Assembly: GCA_025924435.1 (NCBI GenBank)
Contig: JAICIL010000322.1
Location: forward strand, 1-5,103
Source: Chloroflexia bacterium
GTDB lineage: Bacteria > Chloroflexota > Chloroflexia > Thermomicrobiales > JALYUS01
Direction: 5' to 3'
Length of the DNA: 5,103 nucleotides
Part shown: positions 1-5,103 of the stretch, piece by piece
Numbering within the stretch: position 1 is the stretch's first letter
How the letters are laid out: each line of letters begins with the position of its first letter
Notes under the pieces: model-generated
The model's input: the letters and a program-made list of their open reading frames with translations, nothing else
Databases searched by the model: none
What the model was told of the DNA's origin: nothing
Program-made: the position numbers and the translations under genes

Positions 1-1592
1 ACGACGAGACGCTGCCCGATTTCTCGGCGCGCGGCGTCGCGGAGACGACGGCGGAAATGGCCGCGCTGCTGCGCGACCTGCGCGGCGGCGCGGTCGCGGA
101 GCCGGAAACGCCCGCCGAGCGGATGGATCGCACGCTCGCGGAGCATTTTCTGACGATCCAGGGGTGGGAGTATGGGTCGCGCCATTTCCAGGGCGGCAAC
201 CCGAGCGCCTACACCGGCGAAGCGATCTTCGGCGTGCTCTCCCTCTTCCTCCGGCCGTTCGCGCCGCTCTCGCATCGCGTGGATACCGCCGTTGCGCGCA
301 TGGATGCCATTCCGGCCTTCCTCGCGACCGCCGCCGCGAATGTCCGCGCCGCGCCGCCCGCGTGGACGGAGCGCGCGATCCGCGAATGCACGGGCGCGCT
401 GCATTTCCTCGGCAACGGCGTGGACATGCTGATCGCCGACGAGGGGATTGCGCATCCGCGCTTGCGCGCCGCCGCGACCGATGCCCGGCACGCCTTCGCC
501 GCCTATCGGGCATTTCTCGAACGCGAGATGCGGGCCACCGACGAGGCGGCATACGGCTGCGGCGGCGAGGCATTCGAGATGTACATGGCGCGCGGCCACG
601 CGTTGACAATCACCGGCGCGGAGATCGAACGCGCCGCCCGCGATCAGTTCGCGGATTCGCGCGCACGCCTCCACGAGGGGGCGGCGGCCTTCGGGGCGCC
701 GGATTGGCACGCCGCGCTCGCGCTGCTCACACAAATTCACCCGACGGTGGAGTCGTATTACGCGCGCTATCGGGAGCGGTGGGACGCCTGCCGCGCGTGC
801 GCGACGGCGCACGATCTGGTCTCGTGGCCGGAGTATCCGATTCGTTTCGTCCCCCGGCCCCGGTGGGCGCGCGAGGCCGCGCCGTACCTTTACTTCCTAT
901 TTTATCGCGCGCCGTCGCCGTACGATCGCCAACCCGTCCATGACTATCTCGTCGAGCCGATTGACGCGGGGATGCCCGCCGAGAAGCAAATGCGCCGCCT
1001 GCAAGCGACGAACGACAGCGTCATCAAGATGAATCATGTCATCCATCATGGCGGCATCGGGCATCACGTCCAGAACTGGTACGCCGCCCGCGCCGCGTCG
1101 CGGATCGGGCGGATCGCGGCGGTGGACTGCGCGTCGCGGATCGCGATGTTCTGCGGCGGCACGATGGCGGAGGGGTGGTCGTCGTACGTCGTGGACCTGA
1201 TGGGCGAGGTCGGCTTCCTCACGCCATTGGAGATGTATGCGCAGCACTACGCCCGCATGCGCGCCGCCGCCCGCGCGATCGTGGATGTCAATTTGCATCA
1301 TGGTCACTTCTCGTTCGACCGGGCGGTCGCCTTCTACCGCGACGAGGCGGGCATGACCGCGCACGCCGCGCACGCCGAGACGGTCAAAAATGCGATGTTC
1401 CCCGGCGCGGCGATGATCTATTTGACGGGGCAAGAGATGATCCGCGATCTGCGGCGGGAGATGGCGGCGCGCGAGGGGAGCACGTTCACGCTCCACCGCT
1501 TCCACGACCGCTTGCTGTCCTATGGCTCGATCCCTGTCGCGACGATTGCGGAGGATATGCGCGCCGAGGCAGTTGAGAGGACTGAGGACTGA
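1..1592 (+). CDS. DUF885 family protein (metallopeptidase-like), 5' end outside window
   Basis: The reading frame is open to the left edge (first full codon at base 3). The residues before the ATG at 57 (DETLPDFSARGVAETTAEM) fit the usual DUF885 N-terminal region, so 57 is probably an internal Met and the gene starts upstream. Family marks, seen directly: a His-rich motif HHGGIGHHVQ at 1044-1073, where the family usually has HExxPGHHxQ; an EGW motif at 1170-1178, about 40 residues later; and the C-terminal pattern of PG (MFPGAAMIYLTGQ), a conserved FHD (RFHDRLLSYGSIPV) and a hydrophobic end. No signal peptide can be judged because the start is missing. DUF885 proteins are zinc-peptidase-like and usually 500-600 residues long, which this fits. 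The usual Glu after the first His is His here, so peptidase activity is uncertain. The last residues (ERTED) and the TGA are encoded by the heptamer repeat described separately. The substrate is unknown. Confidence 0.88.
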   Translation, partial: DETLPDFSARGVAETTAEMAALLRDLRGGAVAEPETPAERMDRTLAEHFLTIQGWEYGSRHFQGGNPSAYTGEAIFGVLSLFLRPFAPLSHRVDTAVARMDAIPAFLATAAANVRAAPPAWTERAIRECTGALHFLGNGVDMLIADEGIAHPRLRAAATDARHAFAAYRAFLEREMRATDEAAYGCGGEAFEMYMARGHALTITGAEIERAARDQFADSRARLHEGAAAFGAPDWHAALALLTQIHPTVESYYARYRERWDACRACATAHDLVSWPEYPIRFVPRPRWAREAAPYLYFLFYRAPSPYDRQPVHDYLVEPIDAGMPAEKQMRRLQATNDSVIKMNHVIHHGGIGHHVQNWYAARAASRIGRIAAVDCASRIAMFCGGTMAEGWSSYVVDLMGEVGFLTPLEMYAQHYARMRAAARAIVDVNLHHGHFSFDRAVAFYRDEAGMTAHAAHAETVKNAMFPGAAMIYLTGQEMIRDLRREMAAREGSTFTLHRFHDRLLSYGSIPVATIAEDMRAEAVERTED

Positions 1593-1600
1593 GGACTGAG
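1578..1600 (+). repeat. Tandem heptamer repeat (AGGACTG, 3.3 copies)
   Basis: Three perfect head-to-tail copies of AGGACTG plus two further bases cover the end of the DUF885 gene and run past its stop. Each unit carries one TGA. Because 7 is not a multiple of 3, the TGAs at 1583, 1590 and 1597 fall in all three forward frames, and the gene uses the one at 1590. A lone related copy (GAGGACTG) sits at 1643-1650. Short heptamer tandem repeats between genes are known in cyanobacteria and, as I recall, in Chloroflexota; their function is not settled. Confidence 0.85.
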
Positions 1601-1680
1601 CATTCGCACAATGAGCCGTATGCGCTCGACGCTGCATGCATCGAGGACTGAACGGACGAATCCTCTCAGTCCTCAGTCCT
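1585..1680. terminator. Inverted repeat at convergent gene ends, candidate bidirectional terminator
   Basis: The left arm at 1585-1600 (AGGACTGAGGACTGAG) is the exact reverse complement of the right arm at 1665-1680, separated by 64 bases. A further short pairing (ATTCG at 1602-1606 with CGAAT at 1657-1661) would extend the stem after a small internal loop. The palindrome TGCATGCA lies in the loop at 1633-1640. The structure sits between the converging DUF885 and kinase genes and overlaps both stop codons, so it would be transcribed at the 3' end of both mRNAs. There is no T-tract, so classical Rho-independent termination is not shown. A role in termination or mRNA 3'-end protection is inference. 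Confidence 0.5.
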
Positions 1681-2236
1681 TCCCTGCGGCGCGGATCGCC
1701 GCCATCAGGCCATCGAAGTCCACCGCATCGAGATCGGTCATGTCGAGTTCGTAGGTCTCGCCGCCGATCGCCAACGGGTCGTGCCGCCCGCGCTTCAGGA
1801 TTTCCTCGAACTCGCCGTGGCGCAACTCGTCGCGATGGCCCGGATGCCGCGTGCCGGACGCGGAGCGCTCCTTGAACCGCTCGTACAGCACGTCGCCGTC
1901 GGCGGTGCAGAAGACCTGAAACGGGGCGAAATCGTACCGCGTGCGGAGGGTCGCGAACCGCTCGTCATCGAACGTCGGGTGGAAATTGCTCTCGACGACG
2001 AACGATGCGCCCGCCGCCAACTGCGCCTCGATGAGGTGATAGAGGATCGCGTAGCTCGCCGCACCGAGCCGCTTCGACCACTCCACATCGCTCCAGCCGA
2101 GGGTGTCGAAGAGCAGTTCCTTGATGCTGTCCTTGTTGATGAAGGGTAGGTGCAACTCCCCGGCGACGCGCCGGGCGATGGTCGTTTTCCCGGTGGCCGG
2201 TGGCCCGGTGACGATGATGACGAGCGGCTTGGTCAT
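1673..2236 (-). CDS. P-loop kinase/ATPase, AAA_33 (zeta-toxin-like) family
   Basis: This is a 187-residue soluble protein with an N-terminal Walker A loop GPPATGKT (residues 11-18) after a hydrophobic beta strand (LVIIVTG). NKDSIKE (34-40) has the Asp expected in the substrate-binding part of small-molecule kinases. A Walker-B-like strand FVVESNF (79-85) follows, then an Arg-rich lid region (R120 to H134). This layout matches AAA_33-type ATP-dependent kinases, which phosphorylate sugars, nucleosides, antibiotics or RNA ends; the substrate here cannot be told. No antitoxin-like partner is next to it, so a toxin role is unlikely. It lies downstream of the antiporter on the same strand with an 97-bp gap and could share its transcript. 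The C-terminal GKD and the TGA come from the right arm of the heptamer inverted repeat. I chose the ATG at 2236; a TTG at 2248 would add four residues but leaves almost no space after the ribosome-binding site. Confidence 0.85.
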   Translation of the reverse strand: MTKPLVIIVTGPPATGKTTIARRVAGELHLPFINKDSIKELLFDTLGWSDVEWSKRLGAASYAILYHLIEAQLAAGASFVVESNFHPTFDDERFATLRTRYDFAPFQVFCTADGDVLYERFKERSASGTRHPGHRDELRHGEFEEILKRGRHDPLAIGGETYELDMTDLDAVDFDGLMAAIRAAGKD

Positions 2237-2248
2237 GCCGGGCCACAA

Positions 2249-2257
2249 TCCTTCCTC
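2249..2257 (-). promoter_or_regulatory. Ribosome-binding site of the P-loop kinase
   Basis: The minus strand reads GAGGAAGGA here. The distance from the last A to the ATG at 2236 is 12 bases, somewhat long but workable. For the alternative TTG at 2248 the spacing would be zero to one base. This favours the ATG start. Confidence 0.5.
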
Positions 2258-2261
2258 ATAG

Positions 2262-2331
2262 GTGCTGAATGCTGCTGGGTGCTGAGCACCGCTTGCTGCC
2301 CACTGCCCACTGCCCGCTGCTCATCGCCCAC
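2262..2331 (-). repeat. Degenerate heptamer repeat spacer between antiporter and kinase
   Basis: Read on the plus strand, 2297-2331 is five 7-base units: TGCCCAC, TGCCCAC, TGCCCGC, TGCTCAT and CGCCCAC. Two are identical and the others differ by one or two bases. On the minus strand 2262-2290 contains CTCAGCA and CCCAGCA units, close to the CTCAGTC units at 1665-1680. Inside it, 2278-2290 (GGTGCTGAGCACC) is a palindrome able to form a 5-bp stem with a 3-base loop. The stretch fills nearly the whole gap between the antiporter stop and the kinase start. It has no coding potential on its own. Confidence 0.7.
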
Positions 2332-2333
2332 TA

Positions 2334-3422
2334 CTATAGGAAGAAGAATGCCACGCAGAGCATCAGGTAGAGGGCGAGCAGTTGCGCGCCCTCCAGCCAG
2401 TGGCTCTCGCCGTCCACCGTGACGAGCACGGCGATCACCGCCGCGCCGCCGAGCGCGAAGAGTTCGTAGACGTTGAATTCGAGCGTCAGTTTCGGGCCCA
2501 TCACCGCCGCGACGAAGACGAGCACGGGGGCGACGAAGAGCGCAATCTGGAGGCTGGAGCCGAGCGAGATGCTCATCGAGAGGTCCATCTTGTTCTCGCG
2601 CGCCATCTGCACCGCGACGACATGCTCGGCGATGTTCCCGACGATGGGGATGATGATGATGCCGACGAAGAACTCGCTCACGCCCCACGCCTCCACGGTC
2701 GGCTCGATGGCGTGGACGAGCAGTTCGCTCATCACGACGACCGCCAACGTCGTGCCGAAGAGCACCGCGACGGCGAAGGTCCGGCTCCAATTCGGCGTGT
2801 CCTCCTCGAGGCTTTCGCCCGCACCGCCCGGCCCGCGCCGGAAACTGAAGATGAGGTAGAGGATATAAATGATGAATAGCACGGCGGCGACGGCGAGGCT
2901 CAGGCCCTCCAGCCGGCTCGTCGTCAGCGCCGCGCTGCCGTGGTGGAAGAAACTGGGGATGAGCAGGCTGACGACGGCGAGGGCGAGCATCGTGCAGGCC
3001 GCGCTCGCGTCGGTGCGGTCGAAGGTCTGCGTGCCGTACTTCAAGCCGCCGAGCAGGATGCTCGCGCCGAGGACGAAGAGGACATTGCCGAGGATGCTGC
3101 CCGCGAGCGTCGCCTTGACCGTCGTCGTCAACCCGGCGCGCAGCGCGACGATTGTGATAATCAATTCCGCCGCGTTGCCGAAGGTCGCGTTGAGCAAGCC
3201 GCCCAGGCGCGGGCCGGTGTAGAGCGCAACTTCCTCCGTGGCCCGGCCGAGGAACCCGGCGAGCGGGATGAGCGCGACCGCGCTCACGACGAAGATCGCC
3301 TGGGCATTCGCGTGCAGCAGTGCCAGCACGATGCTGAGCGGCACGAGGAGCAGCAGGCAGAGCATCGCCTTCGTCGCCGCGGAAAGCGGCTCGGTCTGCC
3401 GTGTCTCGGTTTTCGGTCCCAT
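2334..3422 (-). CDS. Calcium/proton antiporter (CaCA superfamily, CAX type)
   Basis: This 362-residue inner-membrane exchanger is expected to export Ca2+ (or a related cation) in return for protons. Two inverted alpha-repeats are visible, each with the family signature: c-1 NATFGNAAELI at residues 78-88 (key Glu86) and c-2 IPIVGNIAEHVV at 258-269 (key Glu266). About ten or eleven hydrophobic segments are seen, for example near 19-37, 41-59, 105-127, 139-159, 171-194, 215-238, 250-271, 284-309, 318-336 and 343-362. A polar acidic loop (ESLEEDTP, 203-210) separates the two halves, as is usual in CAX proteins. The length is normal for bacterial CAX. The ATG at 3422 is preceded by GGAAGGAG with 11 bases of spacing from AAGGAG (3434-3439). 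The gene ends in two consecutive in-frame TAG codons. I found no manganese (yybP-ykoY) riboswitch motif in its leader. The exact ion is inferred from the family. Confidence 0.93.
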   Translation of the reverse strand: MGPKTETRQTEPLSAATKAMLCLLLLVPLSIVLALLHANAQAIFVVSAVALIPLAGFLGRATEEVALYTGPRLGGLLNATFGNAAELIITIVALRAGLTTTVKATLAGSILGNVLFVLGASILLGGLKYGTQTFDRTDASAACTMLALAVVSLLIPSFFHHGSAALTTSRLEGLSLAVAAVLFIIYILYLIFSFRRGPGGAGESLEEDTPNWSRTFAVAVLFGTTLAVVVMSELLVHAIEPTVEAWGVSEFFVGIIIIPIVGNIAEHVVAVQMARENKMDLSMSISLGSSLQIALFVAPVLVFVAAVMGPKLTLEFNVYELFALGGAAVIAVLVTVDGESHWLEGAQLLALYLMLCVAFFFL

Positions 3423-3777
3423 CCTTCGTGTTGCTCCTTCCCCCGCTGACCGGCGCGTGCCGTGGGCATCCTATCAGGCATCGGCCGATTTCACCGCATG
3501 GGCGTTGCCAGCGACCAAAAGAGGCCGGATAGTAACCATTCCTGTGGTGTCGTTTCCGGATCGGCAACTGGGGGCATGGACGGGAGGCGCGGATGGGCAA
3601 ACGGGTGGCGCTCGCGCCACGTTTCACCGCCGCGCAACCGGCGGCGTGCGACAGCGGACCCCGGATGCCGCGTGAGCGGCATCCCGGTTACCGACGATGC
3701 AATGCCCTTCTCCGGACGCACAAACGGCGGGGCGTTGCCGCCCGCGCCGCTCGATTGCGCCCTCGCTCCGGCCCGGT
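3423..3777. other. Non-coding region between sulfurtransferase and antiporter
   Basis: This 355-bp stretch has no credible gene; the small frames across it have no recognisable protein features. The half near the sulfurtransferase stop holds several GC-rich hairpins: 3605-3620 (GTGGCG, loop CTCG, CGCCAC), 3627-3644 (CCGCCG, six-base loop, CGGCGG), 3661-3687 (listed separately) and 3730-3743 (GGGCG, loop TTGC, CGCCC; the loop reads GCAA on the minus strand). The half near 3423 must hold the antiporter's leader and probably its promoter, but no strong -35/-10 pair is visible. The ribosome-binding site AAGGAG is at 3434-3439. Confidence 0.6.
3661..3687 (-). other. Strong GC-rich hairpin 3' of the sulfurtransferase gene
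   Basis: GGATGCCGC (3663-3671) and GCGGCATCC (3676-3684) form a perfect 9-bp stem around a four-base loop (GTGA on plus, TCAC on minus). It is extended by CC/GG past one bulged C at 3685. It lies about 90 bp past the sulfurtransferase stop codon. No T-tract follows on the minus strand, so it is a stem-loop that might stop transcription or protect the 3' end, or part of a dispersed REP-like element. Termination is not proven. Confidence 0.5.
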
Positions 3778-4653
3778 TTACTTCTCGATCGGCACGCGGA
3801 CGACATTGCCCCATTCGGTCCAGGAGCCGTCGTAGTTGCGCACATTCTTGTAGCCGAGCAGTTCGTGGAGCACGAACCAGGTGTGGCTCGAACGCTCGCC
3901 GATGCGGCAATAGGCGACGACATCCTTATCCGGCGTGATGCCCTGCCCCTCGTACAGTTCGCGCAGTTCCGGGATCGGCTTGAAGGTGCCATCCTCGGCG
4001 ACCGCCTTCGCCCAGGGGATGTTCTTCGCGCCGGGGATATGCCCGCCGCGCAGCGCGCCCTCCTGCGGATAGGCCGGCATGTGCATCAACTCGCCGGAAA
4101 ATTCCTGCGGCGAGCGCACGTCCACCAGCGGCCCTCGCGGGTTCTGGCCCCGCCCGCCGTTCGCGTAATCAATGAAGGCGAGCACCTCATCGCGGAGCGC
4201 GCGATACTCGGGGTGGTAGTCGCCCGGCGTGTACTGCGTCGCGCCGTGGTTCGGCGTGTCGCGCGTGTACTCGCGCCCCTCGGCCTCCCACTTGGCGCGG
4301 CCACCGTCCATGATCTTCAGATTTGCGTGGCCGTTCAGTTTGAAGAACCAGTAGGCGTACGCCGCCCACCAGTTGTTCTTGTCGCCGTAGAAGACGACCG
4401 TCGTGTCGTTCGCGACGCCGATGCGGCCCATCAACTGCGCGAACTGCTCCCGGCCGATGAAATCCCGCACAACCGGGTCCTGCAAGTCCGCCGTCCAGTC
4501 AATTTTCACGGCGCCGGGGATGTGGCCGATCTCGTAGAGCAGGATATCCTCGTCGCACTCGACGAGGCGGATGTTCGGGTCGTTGAGATGATTGGCGACC
4601 CATTCGGTCGAAACGAGAACGTCCGTCGCGGGGGTCGTGGCTGTTGCCGTCAT
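3778..4653 (-). CDS. Thiosulfate sulfurtransferase (two-domain rhodanese)
   Basis: This 291-residue cytoplasmic enzyme has two rhodanese domains in tandem (about 11-130 and 150-291) and no signal peptide. The C-terminal domain has the active-site loop CRIGERS (residues 249-255) with catalytic Cys249, which takes up sulfane sulfur as a persulfide. The basic CRxGxR form points to thiosulfate rather than 3-mercaptopyruvate as donor. The same position in the N-terminal domain is Asp91 ([10 protein letters not shown]), so that domain is non-catalytic, as is normal in the family. Each domain has a GHIPGA motif (43-48 and 204-209), and the end [10 protein letters not shown] is typical. It closely resembles the actinobacterial CysA/SseA group. 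The ATG at 4653 has AAGGAG (4661-4666) with an ideal 7-base gap. Its own promoter lies upstream. It follows an Fe-S scaffold gene on the same strand, so a part in sulfur delivery is plausible but inferred. Confidence 0.94.
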   Translation of the reverse strand: MTATATTPATDVLVSTEWVANHLNDPNIRLVECDEDILLYEIGHIPGAVKIDWTADLQDPVVRDFIGREQFAQLMGRIGVANDTTVVFYGDKNNWWAAYAYWFFKLNGHANLKIMDGGRAKWEAEGREYTRDTPNHGATQYTPGDYHPEYRALRDEVLAFIDYANGGRGQNPRGPLVDVRSPQEFSGELMHMPAYPQEGALRGGHIPGAKNIPWAKAVAEDGTFKPIPELRELYEGQGITPDKDVVAYCRIGERSSHTWFVLHELLGYKNVRNYDGSWTEWGNVVRVPIEK

Positions 4654-4694
4654 AGAGCATCTCCTTACGTCACGCGCGGAAAGTTGACGAAATG

Positions 4695-4717
4695 GCGCAA
4701 CAAACTCAACAATGCGC
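4695..4717 (-). promoter_or_regulatory. Small dyad over the predicted transcription start (possible operator)
   Basis: GCGCA at 4695-4699 and TGCGC at 4713-4717 form a 5-bp inverted repeat around 13 bases, placed directly after the -10 box of the sulfurtransferase promoter. The core contains TTGTT twice on the minus strand. The position would suit a repressor site or a 5'-UTR hairpin, but the arms are short and chance is possible. Confidence 0.2.
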
Positions 4718-4746
4718 AGGATAGGCGATCAATGCTGCTCCGTCAA
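4718..4746 (-). promoter_or_regulatory. Sigma-70-type promoter of the sulfurtransferase gene
   Basis: On the minus strand a -35 box TTGACG (4741-4746, five of six consensus bases) is followed after exactly 17 bases by a -10 box TATCCT (4718-4723, four of six). Transcription would start near 4711, giving a leader of about 58 bases before the ATG at 4653. It lies in the 147-bp gap after the Fe-S scaffold gene, so the sulfurtransferase can be transcribed on its own. Confidence 0.6.
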
Positions 4747-4800
4747 CTCGGTCGCTACTTTTGCAACCTAAATGGAGCATAATGCCAAGATGCGCGCCCG

Positions 4801-5103
4801 TCAAGGAGTTTCGGCCACGTCCGGGGGAGCGTCGAGCGACCGTTTCGTCGCCTCGTCGCGGTATTTCCTGACTGCGGACTTGATCGTCCCGAGCGCGAGC
4901 GTCGCGCAGCGCGGCCGGGTCGCCATCACTTGGGGGCCGAACGTATCGGTGATGATGTCGTAATCCATCGCTTCGATATCGGAGAGTCGCTTGCCCTTCA
5001 GGCGGCCGGTCATGAACGACGCCCCCGCCTGGCTGATCGTGCATCCCTCGCCGACATAGGAAATATCCTCGATCCGCTCGTCCTCGCCGACCTTGAGATA
5101 GAC
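4801..5103 (-). CDS. IscU/SufU-type Fe-S cluster assembly scaffold, C-terminal part
   Basis: The frame is open to the right edge, so the 100 visible residues are the C-terminal part of a longer protein; the Met encoded at 5011-5013 is internal. Visible motifs: IEDISYVGEGCTISQAGAS, with a ligand Cys at visible residue 21, and RPRCATLALGTI, with a ligand Cys at residue 66. Between them is the LKGK region common to the family. The first Cys and the N-terminal region lie outside the window. The family holds nascent [2Fe-2S]/[4Fe-4S] clusters, or in SufU accepts sulfur from SufS via Zn. The motif wording is SufU-like, but the two Cys are 45 residues apart, close to IscU (43) and shorter than Bacillus SufU (62), so the SufU insertion is missing. 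The tail after residue 90 (LDAPPDVAETP) is probably disordered. A sufS/sufBCD cluster upstream is likely but unseen. Confidence 0.9.
   Translation of the reverse strand, partial: VYLKVGEDERIEDISYVGEGCTISQAGASFMTGRLKGKRLSDIEAMDYDIITDTFGPQVMATRPRCATLALGTIKSAVRKYRDEATKRSLDAPPDVAETP

Noticed and set aside
1585..1680. Inverted repeat as ends of an insertion sequence or MITE
   Set aside because: The arms are made of simple heptamer units, the interior is only 64 bp, and no target-site duplication is seen, so a tandem-repeat origin is simpler.
1673..2236. Kinase as a zeta-like toxin of a toxin-antitoxin pair
   Set aside because: No small antitoxin gene lies next to it; the neighbours are an antiporter and a repeat junction.
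3468..3494. Possible antiporter promoter on the minus strand: GTGAAA, 15-bp spacer, TAGGAT
   Set aside because: Both boxes match only four of six consensus bases and the spacer is short, so it is too weak to list as a feature.
3423..3600. Possible Mn2+ (yybP-ykoY) or other cation riboswitch before the antiporter
   Set aside because: Such riboswitches often precede cation exporters, but none of the conserved sequence blocks were seen in the leader.
2233..3627. Long minus-strand frame overlapping the antiporter in another frame
   Set aside because: The translation is rich in Arg, Ala, Gly and Pro with no domain, while the other frame encodes a clear CAX antiporter. It is a GC-driven shadow.
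3697..4782. Long plus-strand frame (361 codons) opposite the sulfurtransferase
   Set aside because: It is antisense to a gene with catalytic motifs, ribosome-binding site and promoter, and shows no recognisable protein family.

Overview
This is a GC-rich, gene-dense bacterial chromosome segment carrying five protein-coding genes. Two of them run off the window edges. No rRNA, tRNA, CRISPR array, transposase or phage gene is visible. The best guess for the source is a Chloroflexota-type bacterium (Thermomicrobia-like). The reasons are the style of the DUF885 protein, the CRIGERS-type thiosulfate sulfurtransferase, and the short heptamer repeats between genes, which I associate with that phylum. 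This placement is inference, not something the sequence proves.

Layout: (1) 1-1592, plus strand, the 3' part of a DUF885-family metallopeptidase-like gene. (2) 1578-1680, a convergent junction built from a 7-bp repeat (AGGACTG). It forms a perfect 16-bp inverted repeat and supplies the stop codons of both flanking genes. (3) 1673-2236, minus strand, a small P-loop kinase or ATPase of the AAA_33/zeta-toxin-like type. (4) 2262-2331, a second run of heptamer repeats in the gap between the kinase and the next gene. (5) 2334-3422, minus strand, a Ca2+/H+ antiporter of the CaCA/CAX family. (6) 3423-3777, a 355-bp non-coding stretch with several GC-rich hairpins. (7) 3778-4653, minus strand, a two-domain rhodanese (thiosulfate sulfurtransferase). 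(8) 4654-4800, an intergenic region with a good sigma-70-type promoter for the sulfurtransferase. (9) 4801-5103, minus strand, the C-terminal part of an IscU/SufU-type Fe-S cluster scaffold.

The scaffold and the sulfurtransferase lie in tandem on the same strand and both belong to sulfur trafficking. The sulfurtransferase has its own promoter, so the two are neighbours rather than a strict operon. The antiporter and the kinase could be read as one transcript through the heptamer spacer, but no functional link between them is evident. The core genes are ordinary families. The least ordinary features are the repeat-built gene ends, the Glu-to-His change in the DUF885 metal motif, and the scaffold that has SufU-like cysteine motifs but IscU-like spacing.
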